Source: Desulfurobacteriaceae bacterium (GTDB taxonomy: Bacteria; Aquificota; Aquificia; Desulfurobacteriales; Desulfurobacteriaceae). Taken from it: 42,892 nt of DNA. The stretch is from positions 1 to 42,892 of the forward strand of contig JALSNF010000029.1 in assembly GCA_026987115.1 (NCBI GenBank). The letters are read 5' to 3'. Positions 9,298 through 16,393 of the stretch are shown here, piece after piece; positions within the stretch are counted from its first letter, which is position 1; each line of letters begins with the position of its first letter. A program made the position numbers and the translations under genes. The notes below the pieces were generated by a model that saw only the letters and a list, made by a program, of their open reading frames with translations, searched no databases and was not told the origin of the DNA.

Positions 9298-10648
9298 CTT
9301 TAACCTTTATGTAAAGTATTTTTGCATTAAATTTATCCTTGATTTTATCTATAATCTCCTTTGACTTCTGGGAAATCTCCCTTTTCTTAACATCCCTTTC
9401 TGCTTCCTTAATTACGACATTACAGTTAAATTTCTTCCTAAGTTCGTCTATTTTGCTCCTTAAAATCTGTTCAGAAAGCTTGTTGTCAGGAACTATTAAA
9501 ACTCTTCCCTCCTCCCTAACTATCTCTTTAATGTAGGCGTCTAAAGTGTCGTTTTTAGTTTTTTTTTCTCCCTCTTCCTTCTTAAAGGTAAAGGAACCTT
9601 TAACTACTAAATCTTTAAGCAACTTTACTTCTTTAAAGTAGGATAGTTTGTAGAGGTTAAAGAAAAGAGCCGTAAAAGGGTAGGGATGTTGGTTAACTTC
9701 CTTTACGGCCTTTGTGAGTATCTGGTATGCCGCTACCGCCTCCTCCTCTGTTAAAGTTGAAGGGGCAAGAAATTCCCTTTCAACGACCTCTATTAGCTGA
9801 TTTACTACAAAGGAAGGGTTAAAGCCTCTCTCCTCAAGCTCTTTTATTTTCTTAAAGAGTTCTTCCTTATTTCCCTTAAATCCTAAAGAGAGGAGTTCTT
9901 TAACCTCTCTTCCAGTAAGGATACCGAGAAAGTCTGAAACCTTTTCAACTTCAACTTTACCCATACCCAAGGCTGCAGACTGCTCAAGAAGGCTCTCTGC
10001 ATCCCTCATACAGCCTTCAGAAGAAAGGGCAATAAGCTTTAGAGCTTCCTCTTCAAACTCAAATCCCTCCTTAAGGCATATTTCCTTTAAGCTCTTTACT
10101 ATGAGCTCTACTGGAACTCTCTTAAAGACGAACTTCTGACACCTTGAAAGAATTGTAGGGGGAATCTTGTCTATCTCAGTAGTAGCAAGGATAAACAGGA
10201 CGTGTTCTGGTGGTTCTTCTAAGGTCTTTAAGAGGGCGTTAAAGGCCTCCTTAGTGAGCATGTGAAATTCGTCTATTATGTAAACTTTCTTCTTTCCTTT
10301 TGCAGGAAGGTAATGGACTGACTCACGGAGCTCCCTTATCTGGTCAATTCCCCTGTTTGAAGCAGCGTCTATCTCAACAACGTCAGGATGGCTTCCCTTT
10401 ACTATTTCCAAACACTGGGAGCACTCGTTGCAGGGCTCCCCTTCTTTAGGCTCTTCACAGTTTACGGCCTTTGCAAGTATCCTTGCAGTCGTAGTTTTAC
10501 CTACCCCTCTAGGTCCTGCAAAGATGTAAGCGTGAGAAAGCCTCCCCTCTTTAACCGCGTTCTTTAAAGTCTCGGTTATTACCTCTTGGCCTACGACCTC
10601 AGAAAACCTCTGGGGCCTATACTTCCTCGGTATAGGTCTATACGCCAT
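9278..10648 (-). CDS. dnaX: DNA polymerase III tau/gamma subunit (DnaX)
   Basis: Clamp-loader ATPase that loads the sliding clamp and organises the replicase. Full-length product is 456 residues. The AAA+ module has Walker A GPRGVGKTT (K51), a zinc site C64/C73/C76/C79, Walker B IIDEFH (125-129) and sensor SRC (168-170). A collar domain extends to about residue 350. A ~95-residue C-terminal tail follows, much shorter than in E. coli tau (643). A run of nine A residues covers codons 361-364. Slippage there would end the protein at 364 or 368 residues, just past the collar. A consensus -10 (TATAAT) lies 35 bases upstream, while the gene also follows the H+-ATPase gene by 45 bases. Confidence 0.95.
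   Translation of the reverse strand: MAYRPIPRKYRPQRFSEVVGQEVITETLKNAVKEGRLSHAYIFAGPRGVGKTTTARILAKAVNCEEPKEGEPCNECSQCLEIVKGSHPDVVEIDAASNRGIDQIRELRESVHYLPAKGKKKVYIIDEFHMLTKEAFNALLKTLEEPPEHVLFILATTEIDKIPPTILSRCQKFVFKRVPVELIVKSLKEICLKEGFEFEEEALKLIALSSEGCMRDAESLLEQSAALGMGKVEVEKVSDFLGILTGREVKELLSLGFKGNKEELFKKIKELEERGFNPSFVVNQLIEVVEREFLAPSTLTEEEAVAAYQILTKAVKEVNQHPYPFTALFFNLYKLSYFKEVKLLKDLVVKGSFTFKKEEGEKKTKNDTLDAYIKEIVREEGRVLIVPDNKLSEQILRSKIDELRKKFNCNVVIKEAERDVKKREISQKSKEIIDKIKDKFNAKILYIKVKDENSSS
9559..9567 (-). other. A9 slippery run in dnaX
   Basis: On the coding strand the sequence is GGA GAA AAA AAA ACT AAA (Gly-Glu-Lys-Lys-Thr-Lys), with nine consecutive A. One extra A (or a -1 ribosomal shift) gives GAA AAA AAA AAC TAA, an immediate stop. 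One A fewer (or a +1 shift) gives CTA AAA ACG ACA CTT TAG, a stop five codons later. In Thermus thermophilus, dnaX makes gamma by transcriptional slippage at an A9 run, and E. coli uses ribosomal frameshifting in dnaX. The same role is inferred here. Confidence 0.55.
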
Positions 10649-10674
10649 AAAAAACTCCTTTTTCCTTTAACCAC

Positions 10675-10701
10675 CTTCCTAAATTATATGCATTTAGGAA
10701 G
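10675..10701. repeat. Perfect inverted repeat (10-bp arms) between H+-ATPase and dnaX genes
   Basis: CTTCCTAAAT (10675-10684) and ATTTAGGAAG (10692-10701) are exact inverted copies around a 7-base spacer. Neither orientation is followed by a T tract, so it is not an obvious terminator. The repeat encloses a TATAAT on the minus strand and overlaps the stop codon of the ATPase gene, so it may be an operator for a dnaX promoter or an mRNA hairpin. Confidence 0.5.
10683..10688 (-). promoter_or_regulatory. Candidate -10 element for dnaX
   Basis: A perfect TATAAT on the minus strand lies 35 bases before the dnaX start codon, which itself has AAAAAGGAG just upstream. No convincing -35 is present at the right spacing, so the call rests on the -10 alone. 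If real, dnaX, the response regulator and bioF could be transcribed without the ATPase. Confidence 0.3.
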
Positions 10702-13342
10702 AAAATACCTTCTTCAGGAACTTAAAGTGGCCAGGGGCAAACATAAATTTCTTCTCCCTATACATCTTTAAAACGGCCATCTTCACGGCGTCGTTAAAGA
10801 GGAACCAGACAAAGGCATATCCCCAAATGAAAATTCCCCACTTCCAACCGATAGGAGTCATAAGGTCAAAACCGTAAACACCTATAATAGTTCCCAAGAT
10901 GCTGGTTCCTTGAGTAGCCCCAAAGAGGAGTAAGGAAGGCCAAGGTTTCTTCCAGAACCAATCTTTAACTCTTGTATTGAAAATGGTTCCGTGTCCTGCA
11001 ACTATGAGTTTTGTAAACATTATAGACTGAATCATGTCTTGAGGTAAATGCCAGTAGCGTTCAAGTAGGAAAAAGAGAGTAAAGGAGGAGAGAACGCCTG
11101 CAACTCCAAGCCAGAATGACATTAAGTTAAGCTCGTAGAAATCCCACCTGACAGGCTTAGGCGCTATTTCAGAGTTATCGTAGGCAATAGTTAAAATGGG
11201 TATATCGTTTAAAAGAGCAAGGAGGATTATCATCACAGTAGTTAACGGGTAAAATTGAAAGATAAGAATGGAAAGGGTCATAAAGAAGAGAACCCTGATG
11301 GTCTCGGCAATCCTGTAGATGGTGTAGGCTTCCATCCTTCCAAATATCTCTCTCGCTATCTCAATTGCCTTTATTATTACCTTAAGACCGGGAGTTAAAA
11401 GAACCAGTGCTGCGGCAGCCCTTGCTGCATCTGTGGCGTTGGCAACGGCTATACCGCAGTCTGCCTTTCTTAAGGCTGGAGCGTCATTTACTCCGTCTCC
11501 CGTCATGCCTACTATGTGGCCGGCCTTTTGGAGCTTGTCAACTATAAAGTACTTGTCTTCCGGAAAGACTTCTGCAAAACCGTTTGCCTCTTCTATTATC
11601 TTTATGATTTCTGACTCGTGTTTCTTTATGGTTCCCTTCGGCAAGTTTGCATTTTCAAGCTCTTTCTTTACTTCTTCTGCAACTTCTTTAGCCCTTTTTT
11701 CAGCCTCTTCAGGAGTTAAACCTTGAACTTTTAGGAGAGCTTTTGCAATCACCTGAGCCAGTATTTGGTATTCTTCAAATCCTTCTTCCCTGAGCTCCCT
11801 TGCGCTTATTATCTTGTCGCCTATTCCAAGGACCCTTGCTATGTACCTTGCAATGGCTATGTTGTCGCCGGTTACCATTTTAACTTCAACGCCGTAGCGC
11901 TTTGCCTCTTCAACTGCCTCTTTAGAGTCAGGTCTGGGAGGGTCGTAAAGGGGAATTAAGCCTACAAAGTGGAACTTATCTTCATTAGGACTTTTATAGG
12001 CTACTCCTAAAGTCCTAAATCCGTTTTCTGCAAATTCTTCAACTTTACTCTCTACAACTTTCAAGTCAAACTCTCTCTGGTCGCACAGGGAAACTATTAC
12101 CTGGGGAGCTCCCTTAGTTGCAACAACCTCCTTTTCACCACACTTGACCAAAGCCTCGGTTCTTTTCCTAACCGGGTCAAAGGGGACGAACTTTTCCTGA
12201 ACGCACTCTTTCACCTTTTCGTAAATCTTATGTTTCTTTAGCCACTCAAAGATGGGAATCTCTATAGGGTCGTTGTTCTCTTCCTTTGAAGCCAAGGCTG
12301 CGTAAAACATTAACTCTTCAGATGTATAACCGTTAACGGTAAAGGGGACGGAAACGGTCATCTTGTTCATCGTTAAAGTTCCCGTTTTATCTGAGCAAAG
12401 GACATCAACCCCCGCAAGCTCTTCAATAGAGGCAAGACGGCTGACTATTACCTGCCTTTTAGCAAGGTAGAGAGCTCCAATTGCCATAGTCACGGTTAAC
12501 ACTGCAGGCAGAGCAACGGGAATTGCCGCAACGGTTAAAACTAAAGAGAACTGGAGAAGGTCAATTAACGGTTTCCCTCTGTTTATCTCCACCAAGAGAG
12601 TTATACCAATTAGTATTAAGGTTAAAACTATAAGGAAGTTCCCAACCTTTATTACCATTTCTTGGAAGTGGCTTCTCTCTTCCCTCTCGGCCTTAGCTAC
12701 AAGCTGAACTGTTTTCCCAAAGTAGGTGTCAAGGCCTGTAGCAACTACAATTCCTACCATTTCCCCTTTTTTAACAACTGAGTTGGCGTAAGCCACGTCT
12801 CCGGGTTTTTTTGTAACAGGAAGAGACTCTCCCGTAAGTGCCGACTGGTCAACGAGTATAAAGTCTCCACCGTGGTCAAGCTTAACGTCTGCAGGTATTA
12901 TGTCCCCTATCTTGAGTTTTATAACATCTCCCGGAACTAAGTACTTTGCGTCAATCAGCTTCCACTTGCCATCCCTTAAAACTAAAGCTTTCCTTGCAAG
13001 CTTCTCCTTTAAGACCTTTAAGGCAGAAAGGGCCTTGTGCTCTTGCCAGAAGTCAACTCCGGCGTTGACAAAGAGGAGAACCGTTATAATGACGAAATCT
13101 TCCCAGTGTTTTACGATAGCAGAGAGAACAGCTGCAGTTTCAATCATCCACGGGATAGGTCCCCAAAATCTCCTAAATATCCTGTGCCAAAGGGGTTCCT
13201 CTTTTTCAGGTATTTCGTTAAGGCCAAATTTTTTAAGTCTTCTTGAAGCCTCTTCTTCTGAAAGTCCAGCTTTTAAAGAAGTTCCAAGCTCCTTTAAAGT
13301 CTCCTCAATACTCTTGTCTTTAAACTCATCTATTCTGGCCAT
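10694..13342 (-). CDS. Plasma-membrane-type H+-transporting P-type ATPase (P3A)
   Basis: An 882-residue ATP-driven cation pump, closest in motif pattern to fungal, plant and archaeal proton ATPases. The N-terminal cytoplasmic segment resembles the plant pumps (EEEASRRLKKFGLNEIPE). The actuator motif is DQSALTGESLP. The phosphorylation site is D318 in CSDKTGTLT, and the hinge is MTGDGVNDAPALRKAD. M6 has LLNDIPILTIAYDN, whose Asn-Asp pair matches the proton-site aspartate of P3A pumps. A charged helical insert (about residues 525-590, TPEEAEKRAKEVAEEVKKEL) makes this region roughly 50 residues longer than I recall for plant pumps. There is no long autoinhibitory C-terminus. The gene overlaps by 17 bases a 47-codon membrane-peptide gene upstream. 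Confidence 0.92.
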   Translation of the reverse strand: MARIDEFKDKSIEETLKELGTSLKAGLSEEEASRRLKKFGLNEIPEKEEPLWHRIFRRFWGPIPWMIETAAVLSAIVKHWEDFVIITVLLFVNAGVDFWQEHKALSALKVLKEKLARKALVLRDGKWKLIDAKYLVPGDVIKLKIGDIIPADVKLDHGGDFILVDQSALTGESLPVTKKPGDVAYANSVVKKGEMVGIVVATGLDTYFGKTVQLVAKAEREERSHFQEMVIKVGNFLIVLTLILIGITLLVEINRGKPLIDLLQFSLVLTVAAIPVALPAVLTVTMAIGALYLAKRQVIVSRLASIEELAGVDVLCSDKTGTLTMNKMTVSVPFTVNGYTSEELMFYAALASKEENNDPIEIPIFEWLKKHKIYEKVKECVQEKFVPFDPVRKRTEALVKCGEKEVVATKGAPQVIVSLCDQREFDLKVVESKVEEFAENGFRTLGVAYKSPNEDKFHFVGLIPLYDPPRPDSKEAVEEAKRYGVEVKMVTGDNIAIARYIARVLGIGDKIISARELREEGFEEYQILAQVIAKALLKVQGLTPEEAEKRAKEVAEEVKKELENANLPKGTIKKHESEIIKIIEEANGFAEVFPEDKYFIVDKLQKAGHIVGMTGDGVNDAPALRKADCGIAVANATDAARAAAALVLLTPGLKVIIKAIEIAREIFGRMEAYTIYRIAETIRVLFFMTLSILIFQFYPLTTVMIILLALLNDIPILTIAYDNSEIAPKPVRWDFYELNLMSFWLGVAGVLSSFTLFFLLERYWHLPQDMIQSIMFTKLIVAGHGTIFNTRVKDWFWKKPWPSLLLFGATQGTSILGTIIGVYGFDLMTPIGWKWGIFIWGYAFVWFLFNDAVKMAVLKMYREKKFMFAPGHFKFLKKVFSS

Positions 13343-13469
13343 CTTCCCCCTCCCTTAAAGAGTCGTAAGCTATTAAGATGCCTACGCTTATTACCAGAAA
13401 AATGACAGCAAAACCTAAGAAGTAGAAGACTTTAAATAAAGGGTCTGAAGGGGAAAAGGAGCTCTCCAT
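13326..13469 (-). CDS. 47-residue single-span membrane peptide overlapping the H+-ATPase gene
   Basis: ATG at 13467-13469 is preceded by a very strong ribosome site (AAGAGGAGGAGAG). The frame encodes 47 residues and stops at 13326-13328, 17 bases inside the ATPase gene. The peptide starts MESSFSPSDP, has one hydrophobic span of about 25 residues (11-35, FYFLGFAVIFLVISVGILIA within it) and ends in a charged tail (DSLREGEDGQNR). Overlap and shared strand imply translational coupling. Small single-span partners are known for other P-type pumps (KdpF for Kdp; Pmp1/Pmp2 for yeast Pma1), so a regulatory or assembly subunit is a reasonable inference. I recognise no family. Confidence 0.7.
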   Translation of the reverse strand: MESSFSPSDPLFKVFYFLGFAVIFLVISVGILIAYDSLREGEDGQNR

Positions 13470-13495
13470 CTCTCCTCCTCTTATCGTTTTATTCT

Positions 13496-13523
13496 ATTTT
13501 AGCAAATTAAATTTTCCTATAAA
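13496..13523 (-). promoter_or_regulatory. Weak candidate promoter for the membrane peptide/H+-ATPase operon
   Basis: Between the groEL terminator and the membrane-peptide start the minus strand holds TAAAAT (13496-13501), with TTTATA 16 bases upstream (13518-13523). The spacer is very AT-rich. The -10 is good and the -35 poor. A promoter must lie here, because a strong terminator closes the groEL unit immediately upstream. Confidence 0.35.
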
Positions 13524-13527
13524 GGAG

Positions 13528-13558
13528 AAAAAACAAAAAAGGGCGCCCGAAGGCGCCC
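13528..13558 (-). terminator. Rho-independent terminator of groESL
   Basis: On the minus strand GGGCGCC, a TTCG tetraloop and GGCGCCC (13541-13558) are followed by TTTTTTGTTTTTT (13528-13540). A GC-rich 7-bp stem with a stable tetraloop and a long T tract is a textbook intrinsic terminator, 25 bases past the groEL stop. Confidence 0.92.
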
Positions 13559-13583
13559 TCCCGTTAGTATCTGAGCAATTACC

Positions 13584-15230
13584 TTAGAATTCAGGCATTC
13601 CGCCTCCTGGGGTCTTCTCCTCCTTCTCGGGTATCTCGGTAATTGTAGCTTCAGTTGTAAGGAGAAGTCCCGCTGCAGAGGCCGCGTTTTGAATTGCAAT
13701 CCTTTCAACTTTTGCAGGGTCAATAACTCCGGCCTCTACGAGGTTTTCAAAGTCTCCCTTCCTTGCGTTGAAGCCCCACTCAACGCCTTTTTCCTTAATG
13801 AGCTCTTTAACCTTTTCAACTATAACTTGTCCGGCGTATCCGGCGTTGTCTGCAATCTGCCTTAAAGGAGCTTCAACGGCCTTTTTAACTATCTCAACTC
13901 CGTGCTTCTTGTCAATTTCACCGGCCTTATCAAGCTCTTCTAGAAGACTGTCAAGCTTCATAGCGGCAGCAAGGAGAGCAGTTCCTCCGCCGGGAACGAT
14001 TCCCTCTTCTACTGCAGCCCTTGTAGCGTGGAGAGCGTCTTCTACGCGTGCCTTCTTCTCTTTAAGCTCAGCTTCAGTTGCAGCACCAACTTTGATTATT
14101 GCAACTCCACCTGCAAGTTTTGCAAGCCTTTCTTGGAGCTTTTCTTTGTCGTATTCGGAGGTAGCCTTTTCAAGCTCTGCTTTAATTTGCTTGATTCTGG
14201 CCTCTATGTCTTCAGGCTTACCTTTACCGCCGATTATTGTAGTGTGCTCCTTGTCAACTACTACCTTGTCAGCTTGACCGAGCATGTCAATTGTCACGTT
14301 TTCAAGCTTGATTCCAAGGTCTTCAAGTATCGCAGTTCCGCCGGTTAAGATTGCGATGTCCTGAAGCATTGCTTTTCTTCTCTCTCCAAATCCGGGAGCC
14401 TTAACTGCACAAACTTGGAGCGTTCCGCGGAGCTTGTTAACTACTAAGGTTGCTAGAGCTTCCCCTTCTACATCTTCTGCAATTATGAGAAGAGGTTTCC
14501 CTTCTCTTGCAACCTGCTCAAGGACAGGTAAGAGCTCCCTTATGTTGCTAATCTTCTTACCGTAGATTAAGATGTAAGGATTCTCAAGGACGCACTCCAT
14601 CTTATCTGGGTCTGTTACGAAGTATGGAGAGAGGTATCCCCTGTCAAACTGCATACCTTCAACTACTTCAAGTGTAGTTTCAAGGCCTTTTGCCTCTTCA
14701 ACGGTTATTACTCCTTCCTTACCTACCTTGTCCATTGCCTCGGCAATGAGCTCTCCGATTTCCCTGTCGTAGTTTGCAGAAATCGTTGCCACTTGGGCAA
14801 TCTGCTCTTTTGTCTCTACAGGCTTAGAAATCTTCTTAATTTCATCAACTATTGTCTTTACAGCTTCGTCTATTCCCCTTTTAACCTCAATTGCGTTGTC
14901 TCCGGCAGTGATGAACTTAAGGCCGTCTCCGTATATTGCCTGAGCTAAAACAGTTGCAGTTGTCGTTCCGTCTCCGGCTTTGTCTGCAGTCTTCTGAGCT
15001 ACTTCTTTAACTAGCTGAGCTCCCAAGTTTTCAACAGGGTCTGTAAGCTCTATTTCTTTAGCTACAGTAACCCCGTCCTTTGTAACTACCGGAGAGCCAA
15101 ACTTCCTTTCAAGAACTACGTTCCTTCCGCCGGGACCCATTGTAGCTTTCACTGCGTTTGCAAGCTTATCTACACCAGCCTTTATTTTCTGTCTTGCCTC
15201 ATTTCCAAACACTATCTCTTTTCCAGCCAT
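13584..15230 (-). CDS. groL: 60-kDa chaperonin GroEL
   Basis: ATP-dependent folding chamber subunit, working with the GroES lid encoded immediately upstream. The 548-residue protein has the nucleotide motif GDGTTT (86-91), [11 protein letters not shown] near residue 31 and the [13 protein letters not shown] segment typical of group I chaperonins. The C-terminus ends GGGMPEF, lacking the repeated GGM tail of E. coli GroEL. The start ATG has GGAGGTGAGGG upstream, 21 bases after groES. Expression is probably HrcA-controlled through the CIRCE element before groES. Confidence 0.98.
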   Translation of the reverse strand: MAGKEIVFGNEARQKIKAGVDKLANAVKATMGPGGRNVVLERKFGSPVVTKDGVTVAKEIELTDPVENLGAQLVKEVAQKTADKAGDGTTTATVLAQAIYGDGLKFITAGDNAIEVKRGIDEAVKTIVDEIKKISKPVETKEQIAQVATISANYDREIGELIAEAMDKVGKEGVITVEEAKGLETTLEVVEGMQFDRGYLSPYFVTDPDKMECVLENPYILIYGKKISNIRELLPVLEQVAREGKPLLIIAEDVEGEALATLVVNKLRGTLQVCAVKAPGFGERRKAMLQDIAILTGGTAILEDLGIKLENVTIDMLGQADKVVVDKEHTTIIGGKGKPEDIEARIKQIKAELEKATSEYDKEKLQERLAKLAGGVAIIKVGAATEAELKEKKARVEDALHATRAAVEEGIVPGGGTALLAAAMKLDSLLEELDKAGEIDKKHGVEIVKKAVEAPLRQIADNAGYAGQVIVEKVKELIKEKGVEWGFNARKGDFENLVEAGVIDPAKVERIAIQNAASAAGLLLTTEATITEIPEKEEKTPGGGMPEF

Positions 15231-15251
15231 CCCTCACCTCCTTTATTTGGT

Positions 15252-15542
15252 TTACTCTTCAACGATTGCCAGGATGTCTTCTTCCCTGATGACTAAGAGC
15301 TCCTCTCCGTCAACCTTAACTTCGTTTCCTGCGTACTTGCTAAAGAGAACCTTGTCTCCCTCTTTTACCTTTAAAGGCCTGATTTCGCCGTTTTCTAAGA
15401 GCCTTCCTTCTCCTACGGCAATTACTTCCCCTATTTGGGACTCCTCTTTAGCAGTGTCTGGAAGGATGATTCCGCCTGCAGTCTTTTGCTCCATCTCTAT
15501 CTTCTTCACTACCACCCTGTCGTAAAGTGGCTTGAGCTTCAT
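15252..15542 (-). CDS. groS: 10-kDa co-chaperonin GroES
   Basis: A 96-residue lid of the GroEL chamber. The sequence begins [16 protein letters not shown], has the mobile-loop region ([12 protein letters not shown], about residues 17-28) and ends in the [10 protein letters not shown] strand typical of the family. A strong AAGGAGGGTGAGGG precedes the start. It is the first gene of the groESL operon and lies directly downstream of a perfect CIRCE operator. Confidence 0.98.
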   Translation of the reverse strand: MKLKPLYDRVVVKKIEMEQKTAGGIILPDTAKEESQIGEVIAVGEGRLLENGEIRPLKVKEGDKVLFSKYAGNEVKVDGEELLVIREEDILAIVEE

Positions 15543-15565
15543 CCCTCACCCTCCTTATCTGGTTT

Positions 15566-15592
15566 TTAGCACTCATCTTTGGTGAGTGCTAA
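15566..15592. promoter_or_regulatory. CIRCE operator (HrcA binding site)
   Basis: TTAGCACTC, nine bases, GAGTGCTAA: an exact match to the CIRCE consensus (9-9-9 architecture). It lies 24 bases before groES, the classical position for HrcA repression of chaperonin operons. On the other strand it lies upstream of the rsmA start, close to a TATAAA (15601-15606) that could be the rsmA -10. The hrcA gene itself is not in the window. Confidence 0.95.
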
Positions 15593-15646
15593 TTGCTAGC
15601 TATAAAGTTAGGAATATTTTTAGTGGCGTCAAGAGGAGGAGGTAGT

Positions 15647-16393
15647 TTGAGGCTTAAAAAGAGTTTAGGGCAACACTTTTTAAGGGACAGGAAAGTAATA
15701 GAGAGGATTGCCAACGCAGTAGATATAACTCCCGAAGATTTCGTCGTTGAGATTGGGCCGGGAGGGGGAGCTCTCACCGAAGAGATTTTAAAGCGCTCTC
15801 CAAAAAAGCTCTTTTTAGTAGAGATTGACCCTTACTGGGCCGATTACTTGAAAAACAAGTTTGGGGAAAAGGTAGAGGTATTTAACGAAGACGCCACAAA
15901 GTTTAACTTCTCCTTACTTGGGAAAAACCTCAAGTTCTTTGGGAACCTCCCCTACAACGTTTCAACGAGGATATTAAGGAACTTATTAAATCACAGGAAC
16001 GCTCTCTCTGAAGGGGTCTTTATGGTTCAAAAGGAGGTGGCAGACAGGTTAACTTCAAAAGGGGGGAAGGAATACGGATATCTACCGGCCCTTTTACAGA
16101 ACTTTTTTAGCTTTGAGAAGTTGTTTAACGTTCACCCAAAAGCCTTTTTCCCTCCTCCAAAGGTTAACTCAACGGTCTTTAAGGTAAAGAGACTTCCCTT
16201 TAACATAGAAGAAGAGGAAATCTTAGAATTTGAGTCTTTCTTAAAGAGAGCTTTTTCAAAAAGGAGGAAGAAATTAAAGGGGAACTTGAAAGGCCTTAAC
16301 TTGGGAGATTACGGCGAGAAAAGGGCAGAAGAACTAAGCCCCAAAGAACTTTTAAATCTGTTTTACTCTTTAAAGGAAAGGGGGGAGCTCTAA
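15647..16393 (+). CDS. rsmA: 16S rRNA (adenine1518/1519-N6) dimethyltransferase
   Basis: Dimethylates two adjacent adenines in the 3' hairpin loop of 16S rRNA during 30S maturation. The family start LKKSLGQHFLRD, SAM motif VVEIGPGGGALTEE and catalytic GNLPYNVSTRI are all present. I chose the TTG at 15647 (248 residues). It has AGAGGAGGAGGT right upstream and begins exactly where family members begin. The open frame extends back to a TTG at 15593, which touches the CIRCE element and has no ribosome site. The C-terminal part is somewhat short, as in other Aquificota-type sequences. The 3' end overlaps purB by 4 bases (convergent). Confidence 0.93.
   Translation: MRLKKSLGQHFLRDRKVIERIANAVDITPEDFVVEIGPGGGALTEEILKRSPKKLFLVEIDPYWADYLKNKFGEKVEVFNEDATKFNFSLLGKNLKFFGNLPYNVSTRILRNLLNHRNALSEGVFMVQKEVADRLTSKGGKEYGYLPALLQNFFSFEKLFNVHPKAFFPPPKVNSTVFKVKRLPFNIEEEEILEFESFLKRAFSKRRKKLKGNLKGLNLGDYGEKRAEELSPKELLNLFYSLKERGEL

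Noticed and set aside
13517-13723. 68-codon minus-strand frame across the groEL end and terminator
   Set aside because: It runs through the groESL terminator hairpin and the real groEL frame; it is a shadow.
13768-14277. 169-codon plus-strand frame opposite groEL
   Set aside because: Antisense to the highly conserved chaperonin; the low-complexity Ser/Ala composition is typical of a shadow frame, and no initiation signal was found.
15593-15646. N-terminal extension of rsmA from a TTG at 15593
   Set aside because: It begins at the edge of the CIRCE element, has no ribosome site, and adds 18 residues before the normal family start. The TTG at 15647 has an ideal AGGAGGAGGT upstream.
15607-15646. 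TTGACG on the minus strand as the groES -35
   Set aside because: The nearest -10-like sequences lie 20-22 bases away (TTTATA, TATAGC), so the spacing is wrong for a standard promoter. The groES promoter must be close by but I could not fix it.
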